Shown here: positions 23,495 to 34,481 of the stretch, one piece after another
Numbering within the stretch: the first letter of the stretch is position 1
Layout of the letters: the number at the start of each line of letters is the position of its first letter
Source: Rhabdophis nuchalis
Lineage: Eukaryota; Chordata; Lepidosauria; Squamata; Natricidae
Assembly: GCA_039707465.1 (NCBI GenBank)
Contig: CM077658.1
Span: 13,956,074-14,020,073 of the forward strand
Direction: 5' to 3'
Length of the DNA: 64,000 nucleotides
Notes under the pieces: model-generated
Database searches by the model: none
The model's input: the letters and a program-made list of their open reading frames with translations, nothing else
Told to the model about the DNA's origin: nothing
Made by a program: the position numbers and the translations under genes

Positions 23495-23725
23495 CCAGCC
23501 AGGGGTGAAATGCAACTTTTTTTTACTACCGGTTCTGTGGACGTGGTGTGGCATGGGGTGCGTAGCTTGGTGAGCGAGGCAAGTGAAGGACGCTGTAAAA
23601 TCTCCATTCCCACCCCACTCTAGAGCCAGCCAGAAGTGGCTTTCGCCGGTTCTTTGAACTACTCAACATTTCCGCTATTGGTTCTCTGGAACCTGTCAGA
23701 ACCTGCTGGATTTCACCTCTGTATC
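23495..23725. mobile_element. hAT-like repeat (CAGGGGTGAAAT family)
   Basis: CAGGGGTGAAATGCA at the left and CTGGATTTCACCTCTG at the right are inverted ends around ACTACCGGTTCTGTGG and GTTCTTTGAACTACTCA. Relatives lie at 36045, 60797 and 62910. Confidence 0.6.
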
Positions 23726-23770
23726 CAGCCCATTCAGATCATCCCTTGGATCCCAGAAGGATCACCTAGC

Positions 23771-24328
23771 CCAGGGGTCCCCAAACTTGGCAACTTTTAA
23801 GACTTGTGGACTTCAACACCTGGAATTCTCCAGTGAGCTCTGCTCATCATCAGCATCATCACTTCCTTTTAATGAGCTCATAATCCAGGGGTCCCCAAAC
23901 TTGGCAACTTTTAAGAGTTGTGGACTTCAACACCTGGAATTCTCCAGCGAGCTCTGCTCATCATCAGCATCATCACTTCCTTTTAATGACCTCATAATCC
24001 AGGGGTCCCCAAACTTGGCAACTTTTAAGAGTTGTGGACTTCAACACCTGGAATTCTCCAGTGAGCTCTGCTCATCATCAGCATCATCACTTCCTTTTAA
24101 TGACCTCATAATCCAGGGGTCCCCAAATTTGGCAACTTGTGGACTTCAACTGCCAGAATTCTCCAGCCAGCTCTGCTCATCATCATCATCACCTCCTTTT
24201 AATGACCTCATAATCCAGGGGTCCCCAAACTTGGCAACCTTTAAGACTTGTGGACTTCAACACCCAGAATTCTCCAGCCAGGAGTTGAAGTCCACAAGTC
24301 TTAAAGTGGCCAAGTTTGAAGACCTCCG
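23771..24328 (+). repeat. 114-bp tandem array built from one half of the hAT MITE
   Basis: Units start with CCAGGGGTCCCCAAA at 23771, 23885, 23999, 24113 and 24215 (spacings 114, 114, 114, 102). Each unit is the MITE left half plus a unique tail (GAGCTCTGCTCATCATCA ... CCTTTTAATGACCTCATAAT). The fifth unit ends in the inverted half of the MITE. Because 114 is divisible by three, a 220-codon frame runs through it; I do not regard it as a gene. Confidence 0.9.
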
Positions 24329-24604
24329 ACCTAGCCCCTTTCTCCAGGAAGTGCCGTTCCCTGAGCAAAAGGCTCTTGGGTACCTGCCTCTGTCCTCCTT
24401 CAGCAGCTGGGGTGGCCGTGTATCTGACTACAGGACTCTTGTCGATTGAAAGGAAACTGAGTAGGATTTGGTCTGATTTAGAGGTAAAGATGCTCACTAA
24501 CAGATCAGCATTTGGACAGCAAATAGGACAGCCAGGAAAATCACCTGGTTTTAGTTTTCCCCTACTTTTAAATGGCGTAAAATATTTGTGTTTCTATCTA
24601 AATA

Positions 24605-24715
24605 TTTAAGTATTTATTGTTATTTATTGCTGATTTTTAGTTCCCTGTGCACCGCCCTGAGTCCATCTCGATGGAGAAGGAGTGGTTATATAAATCGAAT
24701 ATAAAAAATAAATAT
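24605..24715 (-). mobile_element. LINE-tail fragment
   Basis: CCCTGTGCACCGCCCTGAGT and GGAGAAGGAGTGGTTATATA are the reversed 'ATACCGCCCTTCTCC' LINE tail that also ends the L2-like copies. Confidence 0.6.
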
Positions 24716-24934
24716 GCAGAAATCATCTCTGAACATGCTTATATAATTATTTTATTAGGACACCACATACTGGGGCAAACTTTTCCCTTCTTTTCCAAGC
24801 TATGTATTTCCTCCTGTCTGGGCAATGCAGAACTGGGGGGCCCTTGGCGTTCCGAACCAGAAGACGTTAATGGCCAAAGCGACTCAAGTAGATGTCTAAA
24901 CTTTTAAGTATTCAAGTTAATTCTCTGGTATTTA

Positions 24935-25334
24935 CTGTATTTTTTCAGAGTATAAGACTTTTCCCTCAGAAGAGAGGGTGAAAATCTGGGTGCATCTTAT
25001 ACACTGAATACAGCATTTTTGGCCTCCCCAAACCCTGCCCCGTTTGCAAAAATGGCCATGCAGAGCCTTTAGGAGGCTTCCAGAGTGCTCCTGGGAGCTG
25101 GGGAGGGCAGGAATGAGCGAAAAAACTGGCCTTTGTTTTGCTCGCTTCCCCCCCTCAGCCCCAGGAGCCCTCTATAAGCCTCCTAAAGGCTATGCATGCC
25201 CTTTTTTTTTGACAAAAAACGAGCCCGTTTTCACAAAAAGCGGGCCATTTTTGGGAGGTCTGCAGAATGCAAAAACTTTTTTTAATTTGCCTCTTCAAAA
25301 TCTCGGTGCGTCTTATACTCCGAAAAATACAGTA
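24935..25334. mobile_element. MITE with TACTGTATTTTT inverted ends
   Basis: TACTGTATTTTTTCAGAGTA at the left and TACTCCGAAAAATACAGTA at the right are inverted repeats about 400 bp apart. A second copy lies at 55355-55895 and a fragment at 53285-53348. Confidence 0.75.
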
Positions 25335-25359
25335 AATTGAAAACAACTCTTAGGAAACA

Positions 25360-25590
25360 TACCGTGACAGGGTCTTATTTTTTGGGGTCCCCCCATAATA
25401 ACCGTTTGGCCTTATTTTTGGGGGGATCTCATTGTTTTTGAGGTGCAGGAGGCGGCGAGCGTGGTCACCTCATGACTGCTGTTGTAATATTGCTGCTGTG
25501 GTAACATTTTCAGGGGGGGCTTATTTTAGCACATGCACCGATTGGGCTTATTATCTGGGAAGGTCTTATTTTCAGGGGAAACAGGGTAGA
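25360..25590. mobile_element. Short repeat with ACAGGGT ends
   Basis: GACAGGGTCTTATTTTTTGG at the left and CTTATTTTCAGGGGAAACAG at the right. It is related in style to the preceding MITE; class unknown. Confidence 0.5.
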
Positions 25591-26274
25591 AAAGATTTGA
25601 TTCCCTTCCCGAAGAATATTGAAGAGGGCAATTCGGCACGAACCGTCCACTCAATATCCAGATTCACCCCATCCTTAAATGATTTCACCCTCCATCCTTA
25701 AAGAAAAACTCCATTTCCCATCTTTCCTTCCTCCGCACATCTGGCTGACAAGTTGAGCCAAGTCCATTTTCAAATAGCTTGGCAAGCCTTCCACTTTTGT
25801 TCTTGGCTGTCAAGCTGGCCTTTGAGAAGACGTGGCCGGCTTACGCCGCCCTAAAAGCCATTCTCTTAATTGGATTTCCCATCAACGCGTTGGGATTAGA
25901 ACCCCTTTCATCGCAGCTCAGTTGGTCGAAGAAGCTACAAGCCAACGGGTTTTGTCCTTCAGCTGCACAATGGGAAAATGCAGAAGGACCCTCTACCCCC
26001 CCCCTCCACCCCAAGATTTTCAGTGCTAGTCATTCTGTGACCCAATTGTCTCCTCCTGCAGGTTGCTCAGAGTGGGATCTGAGCAAGAGATGGACCTCAT
26101 CCAACTGGGACTGAGCACCAGAAGCAGAGAGCCTGTGTTAATTAAGGGTTGCTGACAACTTGGACTGCAAACTCTTTTTGCTCCCTGTTGGTCTTGGAAC
26201 TGGTTAGGGATTATAGAAGCTGAAGCTTCGCATTGCACAAGGCCACAAATTCTGGGTTCTTATTTGGAAACGTC
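25591..26274. other. Unassigned DNA
   Basis: I see no gene or named repeat. Confidence 0.4.
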
Positions 26275-26282
26275 CTCTAGAG

Positions 26283-27601
26283 CAGGGGTCCCCAAACTTT
26301 CGGACCTCAGGGACCACTAAATTCATAATTTTAAATCCCACGGACCACTAATACGTTCTGCCTAGTGACTGGCTGGGTGGGCGTTGCAGGGTGGTCATGT
26401 GATTGGGTGGGTGTGGCCAACTCGCTGTCAGTCACGTCACGCGCGCCTTGCCAGCCTCTACTTGCCACTCTTCGCCCTGCCCGGTGTGGCTTCTTAGGGC
26501 CCCAACAGGAAGCGGTTGCTGGAGCTAAGCAGCCACCGTAGGAAAGAGTTGGCAAAACAGGTCAGTTCAAATTGGATCTGGCCAAAATAAATAAAAAAAT
26601 AAATAAATTTTATTTATATCCCGCTCTCTCTCCCCGAAGGGACTCGAGGCGGGGCACAGGGAAATTAAAAACAAACAACAACAAAATACAAACCTAAAAT
26701 CAGATTAAACCTACCCTGCGCTAAAACTTCTATAAAAATATAACTATCCCTAAAAAACCCCTTAATAATTTAACATTTAAATTAAAATTACCCTAGGCCA
26801 GCCAAAGGGAAGAAGTGAGTTTTTAATAACTGTCGGAAGGAGCGAAGGTCAGTGGTTGTTCTGATTTCGGGGGGAAGGTCGTTCCAGAGGGTCGGGCCCG
26901 CCACAGAGAAGGCCCTTCCCCTGGGCGTCGCCCGCTGGCACAGCCTAGTGGACGGCCCCCGGAGAAGTCCCTCTCTGTGGGAGCGGATCGGCCGCAAGGA
27001 TGTATGAGGCAGAATGCGATCCCGCAGATAACTAGGTCCCGTGCCATGGAGCGCTTTAAAGATGGTAACTAACACCTTGAAGCGCACCCGAAAGACGACA
27101 GGCAGCCAGTGCAGCTCGCGCAGGAGCGGTGTTACATGGGAGAACCTAGAGGCTCCCATAACTGCCCGCGCGGCTGCAAGAAGGAGGTTCAGCAGAAGCA
27201 CCTCATTGAGGACTATGAGCAGAGGCTTTCCAAGCAGAAGGAAGACCTGCAGAAATGCAAGGCCAGGTACCGGCGCCTGGAGGCTCATCAGGCTGAGATG
27301 GTCAGCCAGTTGCAGGCCATGGTGCAATCCCATTGGAACGAGGCCCTCTGGCTCTTTGCCACCTGCGGCACCTCCCTCCAGCCTTCGCCCAAAGCCCCCA
27401 ACCAGGAGGCTGAAGCAGACCCCAAGTCGGAATTTGTTCCAACCCGCACAAAAAGACCCCAAAGGGGGAGGAGACTCTCTGCAGCAGCACAAACATCATT
27501 GCATCTATCCCTCTCAGGGGCCGTACTTTGAGGACCTCTGATTTAGTGCAATATAAAAAATGCAAATAATTTTTCTGCGGACCACCAGTTGGAAACCGCT
27601 G
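26283..27601 (+). mobile_element. hAT-like element carrying a coiled-coil coding segment, copy 2
   Basis: The ends read CAGGGGTCCCCAAAC and GGAAACCGCTG. The flanking 8-mers CTCTAGAG (26275-26282) and CTCTAGAT (27602-27609) match at 7 of 8. The coding segment is split. The first part ends near 26588 (frame FKLDLAK), an L2-like LINE is inserted, and the segment resumes at about 27179 and stays open to 27531. Over 113 shared residues I count about 21 differences from copy 1, with no stop in either. Without the LINE the element is about 730 bp, close to copy 1 (765 bp). Confidence 0.72.
26588..27178 (-). mobile_element. L2/CR1-group LINE, 5'-truncated, nested in copy 2
   Basis: The minus strand encodes a reverse-transcriptase-protein C terminus (LLRELHWLPV, FKALHGTGPSYLRD, RAFSVAGPTLWNDLPPEIRT) and ends in the AATAAATTTTATTTATA tail. 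The second copy at 60922 has the same orientation. Confidence 0.85.
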
Positions 27602-28123
27602 CTCTAGATCACCTGCTGTTGCTACAAAACACAATGGCTTGGGAGACTTGTGCAATAAAAATGACTTGAGGAGACTTGTGCAATACATACTGTATGTATA
27701 TATATATATATAATCCAGTAACCACAGCAACTGAATAAAGATATTGCCAGATTATCAGCGTGCATTCTCCCATTATCTGGACGTGCTGCAACATGTCTAA
27801 ACCTCTATGTCTCCTTTCTATTTCAGGAGCGGTCCATTTGTTTAAAACAAGGTAGTCAAGCCATCAGCCCTCTGAAAGGAATCGCTTGTGCTACTGCCAA
27901 CTCTTTGTAGACCATGAAGTAGCCCAACCCAATGCAATTAGCCATTTGGAAAATGCACTGTAAGAATTCCATGTCACAGAAAAAGCCTTCTAAGAAGGCA
28001 GATGATTTATTATATGGCGTTAATTGCTTTTGGACAAGCAGGCTGCAGGGACCAGCTAACCGTTAGAAGCTCCCATCTTCTGTTAAGAACATAATACGGT
28101 GTTAGCAACTGTCTGTTTCGGTA
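27602..28123. other. Unassigned DNA
   Basis: A short (TA)n run sits at about 27693-27711. I see no gene. Confidence 0.4.
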
Positions 28124-28400
28124 CTAAGTGCCAAAACAGGAGAGCGCACGCATAGAGGGAGTGCCAGAAACCGGAAGAACAGTTCCCCAGCATGCATGCA
28201 CATCCCGGGAAGGGGAGCTTCCGGGTTCTGGTGCACATGCATGTGTAAAGACCAGCTGGCTGGCAGGCATGCGTGTGCCAGAAACTAGAAGCTCAGCTTC
28301 CCAGCATGCGCACGTGTGCCACTGTTCTTCCAGTTTTGATGCTCCCACATGCGCAAAGACCAGCCGGCTGGCGTGCATGTACATGCCACAATCTGGAATA
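28124..28400. repeat. Internally repeated CATGCG-rich element
   Basis: Blocks with GCATGC, AAAGACCAGC-GGCTGGC and TTCC(G/A)G repeat two to three times. It looks like a remnant of the element family at 40190-40605. Confidence 0.5.
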
Positions 28401-28404
28401 GCAC

Positions 28405-28735
28405 ACCACTTCAGACAAATGGCTATCCAACATCTTCTTTAAAACCTCCAGTGTTGGGGCATTCATAACTTCTGGAGGCAACTTCTGTTCCACTGATTAA
28501 TTGTTCTGTCAGGAAATTTCTCCGTAGTTCTAAGTTACTTCTCTCCTTGATTAGTTTCCATCTGTTGCTTCTTGTTCTACCCTCAGGTGCCTTGGAGAAT
28601 AGTTTGACTCCCTCTTCTTTGTGGCAGCCCCTGAGAGATTGGAACACTGCTATCATGTCTCCCCTAGTCCTTCTTTTCATTAGACATACCCAATTCCTGC
28701 AACCGTTGTTCATATATTTTAGCCTCCAGTCCCCT
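28405..28735 (-). mobile_element. CR1-like LINE end with ORF2 C terminus
   Basis: The minus frame reads MKRRTRGDMIAVFQSLRGC, KLFSKAPEGRTRSNRWKLIK and SNLELRRNFLTEQ, a typical CR1 ORF2 end, and then shifts frame. Confidence 0.85.
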
Positions 28736-29470
28736 CATTGTCTTTGGGACTACATGAACCATACAGCTTGGGATATTCTGGGCAATAGTGCAGGGCCCAG
28801 TGACTCAAAGCTGCCTCCCCACTGAAGAGTTTTCTGCACTGACTGGATGGGTAGCAAGACAATTTCTTCTTTGAGAAGTAAAGAGAGAAAACGTGCGATT
28901 GCAACTGACTAGTCCAGAAGGGAAAATAGGAGAAATCCTCTGGAGGGAATCATCCAGATGTGTCCGTGGGGTTCTCCAAACACACCATGCCCAGGCAGGC
29001 CTTGTTGGAAAGGCTGGTCAGGGACATCCTAATATTTGGAAGAGGGACAAAGGAAGCTCAGATGCCAGCCTTACATTGGCCACCGTGCTGCCTGATACTG
29101 GAACACAAACTAACGAAAGAAAACAAAACACAGCTTCCTTGTTCGGTGTGAAAGCAAATGTCACGGGGAAGTTCCCAAAACTGACGATTACCACACTTGT
29201 TACATAAAAGCTGTGTATATTCAGCCCTGTCAGCTGATGGAAATCCACAGTCCTAAAGTCCGTAAGAGGGGGGGGGGGGAGGAAAGTCCCCACTTATCAC
29301 GAGTGCAAAACCGCTGCTGAAATCAAAGTGAAGATGCCCTCAAGTCAACCTAGATCCTTAACTGCAATGTCCTTAACAGGGTTCCTTTCTTTCTTTTTTT
29401 TTAAAAAAGGATTTTTAAACATTTCCCATCCTGGCTGAGAGAGTTGGTATTAAATGGTCCCAACTATGCT
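28736..29470. other. Unassigned DNA
   Basis: A poly-G run sits at about 29268-29280. I see no gene. Confidence 0.4.
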
Positions 29471-29477
29471 GGAGAAA

Positions 29478-29822
29478 CGCGGTGGCTCAGTGGCTAAGAC
29501 GCTGAGCTTGTTAATCAGGAAAGTCGGCAGTACGGCGGTTCGAATCCCTAGCGCCGCGTAATGGAGTGAGCGCCCGTGACTTGTCCCAGCTTCTGCCAAC
29601 CCAGCAGTTCGAAAGCAGGTAAAAATGCAAGTAGAAAAATAGGAACCATCTTTGGTGGGGAGGTAACAGCGTTCCATGCACCTTCGGCATTGAGTCATGC
29701 TGGCCACATGACCACGGAGACGTCTTCAGACAGTGCTGGCTGTGTGGCTTTGAAATGGAGATGAGCGCTACCCCCTAGAGTCAGGAACGACTAGCACATA
29801 TGTGCGAGGGGAACCTTTACCT
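29478..29822 (+). mobile_element. tRNA-derived SINE (Sauria type), full length
   Basis: It starts GCGGTGGCTCAGTGGCTAAG (tRNA-like A-box region), has the B box GGTTCGAATCC at about 29538, and ends GAGGGGAACCTTTACCT. It is the best-preserved copy in the window. Confidence 0.9.
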
Positions 29823-29829
29823 AACCATG

Positions 29830-30055
29830 CTGAGCTACCAAGGCCAGGCAAGGTATTTCAAAGCAAAGACTACAAGAGCGAGGAGGCAAGGAATGGTGCG
29901 GTTCCCATCCCCTAAGGAAGTACATCTGGTGGAAGCCAGAACAGGGCCTTCTCTGTGGTGGCTCCCTCCCTCTGGAACATCCTCTCTCCAGAAATTAGAC
30001 TGGCCTGCACTCTGACTCTTTCAGAAGGCCCTCAAGATGTGGTTTTCTAAGCGGG
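29830..30055. other. Possible LINE ORF2 remnant
   Basis: AGCCAGAACAGGGCCTTCTC and TCCCTCTGGAACATCCTC resemble the RAFS...LWN motif region of a LINE, but the frame is broken. Confidence 0.35.
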
Positions 30056-30147
30056 CCTGGGGAACCCAGAGTGGGATAGGGCCCATTAAATGGTTGGTTT
30101 GAGTGTGTGTTGTCACCGGGGAGGTGAGTGTGTGGGGGTTATTACAG

Positions 30148-30440
30148 GTAGTCCTCCAGTTATGACCACAATTGATCCCAAAATTTATGTGTTGAAGTGA
30201 GAAATTTGTCAAGTCAGTTTTGTCCCATTTTATGACTTCTCTTGCCACGGTTGTTAAGTGAATCACTGCAGTTGTTAAGTTAGTAATACGGCTGTTAAGT
30301 GAATCTGACTTCCTCAGTGACTTTACTTGTCAGAAAGTCGCAATAGGGGATCGTGTGACCCCGGGGCAGTGAGACCGTCACAAACATGAGTCAGTTATCA
30401 AGCGTTAGTCACTGTGTGTGTGTGTGTGTTCCAGCATAAT
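30148..30440. mobile_element. 'AGGTAGTCCT' repeat, partial
   Basis: ACAGGTAGTCCTCCAGTTAT, then GTTGTTAAGTGAATCACTGC and GATCGTGTGACC. Relatives with inverted ends lie at 54063, 59060 and 60641. A (GT)n run follows at about 30412-30430. Confidence 0.7.
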
Positions 30441-30690
30441 TCTGGAATGCCTCAAGTAATTTCAACCGAACTCTGGAACAAAACATTGTGGGGGTAAGAC
30501 ACCCTAACACCCCTCGAGTTGTGTGTTCTGTTAAGATACAGCCTGTTGTGCCTTAAAATGGCTTCTACAGTACAGCGCAGTGGAGTCGCAATGGTAACGA
30601 CTTCACAGTACTCCACAAGGGGGCTCCCTCTGGTAAGGGGAAAAAAATCCAACATTAGAAATTGTGTTTCGTCCGGACATTTCCCCCCTA

Positions 30691-30691
<1 letters not shown>

Positions 30692-30733
<42 letters not shown>

Positions 30734-30735
30734 AT
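30692..30735. repeat. (AAAT)n microsatellite
   Basis: Eleven AAAT units. Confidence 0.95.
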
Positions 30736-30873
30736 ATGTGGGCAATGCCAGGTTACGAGCTAGTTTAATAAATAGAAAGTCACCTGAAAAAGAAGCGAGT
30801 CACGGAGAAAGGATTCTTGGAGCAAGGCTAGCTAGTGCGAAGGAAAGGGACACGTTTATCAGGGCCCTTAAAA

Positions 30874-30997
30874 CAGGGGTCTCCAACCTTTGCAACTTTA
30901 AGTCTGAAGGACTTTAGCTCCCAGAATTCTCCAGCCAGCTTTAAGTCTGGGAGCTGAAGTCCTTCAGCCTTAAAGTTGCAAAAGTTGGAGACCCCTG
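30874..30997. mobile_element. Palindromic hAT MITE, copy E
   Basis: CAGGGGTCTCCAACC termini and a perfect 8-bp duplication CCTTAAAA. Confidence 0.9.
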
Positions 30998-30999
30998 CC

Positions 31000-32320
31000 T
31001 TAAAAGACAGCCGCTTCTGCAGGCCACTCGACTGGCATCCTGTAACCATTTAGGGCAGCTGCTGGATTCTGCGTGGCAGCTGAGCACAGCAGGAGGGCAG
31101 AAACGAGACCCCGAGCTGGTTCCACTGGCTGCGAGGGCAGACTCTAGGCTAAAGCAAACTTGCACAACAGGACAATCACGAGGCTAGACAACCCTAACAA
31201 CCCCGAGACACAGCCATCTCAAGTGTCCAGTGGCATTTATCCCCCGCTTTTTTTTTTTCCTGAGTGGCACACTGCCTGAAGCAAGTCGGGAAATAGTTCC
31301 TCTCTACTATATTTCTTCAGGTATTAAAACTTTTGAGTGTTTCTGCTCTGGCCAATAGGACTGTATGTATTCTAACGGGGTCTCCTAACGTCAAGAGTTA
31401 TTCCATCATCATCATCATCCTCAGCCCAGCAACTACAGTAGACTAGACATTCCAGGATCATAGCCTCCCTGGTGCCACCTCAGATCCCCTCCTGTAGCCT
31501 CTGGTGCCAAGAATATGTGGGTGCCATGGCTACCAAGATTAATGCATGCCAATCATGCCCGAAGTGTGTCGCGCAACTATTCGGATTATGCCCTCCAGAA
31601 GCCAAAGGGGTTTTAAGAGCCAGCACAGACACGGTTCAATCAATTATCCATGTGGGCATTGTAACGGAAGGCACAGCTAGCCGCAGGAAGAGTGCATGTT
31701 TCAATTTCTACCTTGCTTGCAAAAGGAAAGGTGATAAAAGGATTAAAATCTGCCACTTCGTGTTCTTGATGAAACACACACACAGCTCCGCACGCACAGC
31801 CATTTTAATGATCCAAGCATAAAGTCATCCAACTCATTCATAGCTTAGCTGCTTTTAAGCCTCAAATGACCCCCTGCTTGAGCAGAAGGGGTAGAGGCTG
31901 CAGAGCGGCTGATATCGAGGCTCCCTAAAGCAAGCACGATGGGCTCTCAAGAGGATTGCATTCCTCTGTTTTGGTGGCTAACGTTCTGCACACACTTTAG
32001 AATCGGTCTGCCTCAAGACAGGTCCTGGATTACAAACATTGCCAGCGGTGAAATCAGCTTCAGTTGCGTGGGTGATTTCTATTATACCGATCCTGTGAAA
32101 TCCTGGCTTGTACCGATTTGACAAAATCTATTCTGAGACGCAGTAACTCTCCAGAAAGCAGGAGGAGGGAGGGAGGGAGGGAGGGAGGGAGGGAGAGTTT
32201 TTCCAACTCTAGGGCCCTTTTGCTCAAAATCCCAGGAAGAATTAAAACCGATGCCTACATCCAAAACATGCACATTGCTGGAGTCCCAAAGGGCTTTTGA
32301 TTTTTGTACCGACAGTCTAG
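31000..32320. other. Unassigned DNA
   Basis: A (GGGA)n run lies at about 32158-32193. I find no gene or named repeat. Confidence 0.4.
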
Positions 32321-32322
32321 GA

Positions 32323-33021
32323 CTGTGTTTCTCAACCTTGGCAGCTTGAAGACGTGGGAGACTTCAACTCCCAAAATTCCCCAGCAAAAACACTGACGGG
32401 GAGGGGAATCTTGAGAGCTGATGTCCACACCTCCTCAAGCTGCTGGCAGCAGAGTCGGACAGTGAGGAGGTTGGGAACGAACAGGGGCCAGTCCTGGGGG
32501 CTGAGGGAAGCTCAGACGAGGGCTCTGTATCGGGAGGCAGAGAGGGAGCTAGACAGCAGCGAGGCAGAGGAACAGCTGGAGGCGATTCCCGGTGTGCACA
32601 TGTGCAGAGCTGCCAGAAAACAAGAACTAAGAAAGCAGAGTCGACTTAAGAGTAAAGCCACGCCTTGGAGGTGATTGGCCCCTCCCACAGGAAACAAATG
32701 CGGAGCGAATTTTTGCAGGAAACAATTTGTTGCTTCTGTCAGTCACAAACAGAAAATTCTGCTTGTGACTATAAGAGACTCTGTGCCAATGTTGCCTTGC
32801 CCTGCGTTTGGAAACTGGTTATCTGGCAGCTCTCCAAGCAAGATAAGGTGCATGCTGATAAATATTCCTCGGAAGGGCTGTATGCCAAGCCTTGCTGACT
32901 GTGAATGAAAGGAATTCATTGTCGTGTAAATAAAAGAGGTTTTGCTGGGACCAAGACTCAGCTTCTTGCTTTCTAAGGAAGCCTGGATCAGAACACAAGC
33001 TGCCCAGGTTGAGAAACACGG
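32323..33021. mobile_element. Degenerate hAT MITE split by an LTR-like repeat
   Basis: The left end CTGTGTTTCTCAACCTTGGC and right end GGTTGAGAAACACGG are inverted repeats. The MITE is interrupted at CAAGCTGC (32436-32443 and 32996-33003). Confidence 0.7.
32444..32995 (+). mobile_element. LTR-like repeat with acidic open frame, copy 1
   Basis: It starts TGGCAGCAGAGTCGG and ends CAGAACA. It carries a TATA-like CTATAAGAG at about 32770 and AATAAAAG at about 32929, an LTR-like order. An acidic frame (DSEEVGNEQGPVL) matches copies at 46052 and 62077. It is flanked by an 8-bp repeat of host sequence. Confidence 0.55.
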
Positions 33022-33910
33022 GTCCATCAGAATTGTTACCGAGGTAGAACTGGATCAGTTGAAGTGCGTCCTGATCTGAGGAAGGACACAAGCATTAGCT
33101 TCAACCCACAAAATAATTATGTCATGAGTTATACACGTGGAATTCTATGCTCAGGGGCTAATAAATGGGGCCATCTTGAGTCCCTTTACGATGACAAAAC
33201 TGCTTCTTGTATCAGCAAATGCAGGGCAGGAAAAAAAAAAAGGAGAAGTATTTAGCAAAGAGCATAGAAAAAATATTTATTGAGAACAGAGCTGTTCAAA
33301 GCGCTCCAGAATATTGCTAAATGAATGTTGGAAGCTACCTTCGTGTTAGGCCAGATCGCTTGTCCATCTAGTCTTATATTCTGACCAGCTTCAGTGTCTC
33401 AGGCAAAGGTCTTCCCCACCGATTGCTATTTAATCCTTTTTAACTAGAGGTTTAGGGAAGGACCTGGAATTTTTGAGAGACCGAGCGCGGTCCCTCCCGA
33501 AAAGTAAAAAAAAAAAAAAAAAAAGGACTCCCGAAATGTCCAAGGAGCCAAGAAACAGACAACGGCCTTCTTGCATTCCTGGCTCCCAGAGAGGCCTTAC
33601 GGTGCATCTTCTTACCCGAGATCCATCATGCACCCAAAGGTTTTGGATGACCAACGAAGAGGTTCTCCAGGGAAGTTGGAGAAACTGGCTCGGACCCTCT
33701 CCACGTTTACGCAAGGGTTCCGAGCCAGCCTTTAAAAAAAAAGAAAAAACCCAAACCTGAGGCTTTGCATTGCAAGGCAAGAAAAAGCAGCAGGGGAAAA
33801 GGCAGAGGGTCTCAACGTGGGGACAACCCCTTCTGTGTCTTCCCTTTCAGACACCGGCACTTAAGATTTCCTCTTAAGAGGAAAGTAGGCTCTTTCCGAC
33901 TCCCTACTCT
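33022..33910. other. Unassigned DNA
   Basis: A poly-A run sits at about 33507-33524. There is no gene signal; any long ZDHHC1 3' UTR could extend here. Confidence 0.35.
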
Positions 33911-33918
33911 GCTTAGGG

Positions 33919-34053
33919 CAGGGATGTCCAAACTTGGGAACTTTAAGACTTGTGGACTTCAACTCCCAGAATTCCCCAGCCAACATAGCTGGCTGTGGAA
34001 TTCTGGGAGTTGAAGTCCACAAGTCTTAAAGTTCCCAAGTTTGGACATCCCTG
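33919..34053. mobile_element. Palindromic hAT MITE, copy F
   Basis: CAGGGATGTCCAAAC termini and a perfect 8-bp duplication GCTTAGGG. It lies about 430 bp past the ZDHHC1 stop, possibly inside the 3' UTR. Confidence 0.9.
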
Positions 34054-34481
34054 GCTTAGGGGGTAGAACAGAGCTACTTTTGGCCCTCCCAAAGAACTCC
34101 AGGGAAGCAGCTTGGCTTGGCTGAGGTCTATAAAAGAGCTCGGGTTACAAAACTCAGCATCTGCAAAGCTTAGTCCTGAAATCTTCAAACCCTGGGTGCT
34201 CCTGATAGGGAGGCGGCTAACTCTACCCTTGGGCTGTCCTCCGGAGGCAAACCATTTATCTTCACCAAGGAATGCCCCGCTTGCGCCCCCCCCCGCCCCC
34301 TCAGAACAAAAAGGCATTAAGAATAAGCAAACTACCAGCCTGCTCCAGAGAGCAAGACAGATCACTCGAGATTCAATCCATGAACACCAATATATTTGGA
34401 GAGTGAGCAGGCCACAAACTGTTGCTTTCTCTCTCTCTCTCTCTCTCTCGGCTGATATAGCTCTCTTGGGTTACCAGGCAT
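34054..34481 (-). other. ZDHHC1 proximal 3' flank or UTR
   Basis: A (CT)n run lies at about 34430-34449. I saw no polyA hexamer close to the stop codon, so the UTR end is undefined. Confidence 0.4.

Noticed and set aside
23771..24328. CRISPR-like regular repeats
   Set aside because: Units are contiguous with no unique spacers, and the window is vertebrate.
23787..24449. 220-codon frame with internal repeats, superficially a repeat protein
   Set aside because: It follows the 114-bp array made of transposon arm; the period is a multiple of three, so one lucky frame stays open.
26788..27492. 234-codon minus frame as a host gene
   Set aside because: Its C-terminal half is the LINE reverse-transcriptase end and its N-terminal part is the reverse strand of the captured coiled-coil segment.
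29478..29822. A tRNA gene at the GGTTCGAATCC box
   Set aside because: The A- and B-box regions are followed by a long conserved SINE body shared with four other copies; the cloverleaf is not intact.
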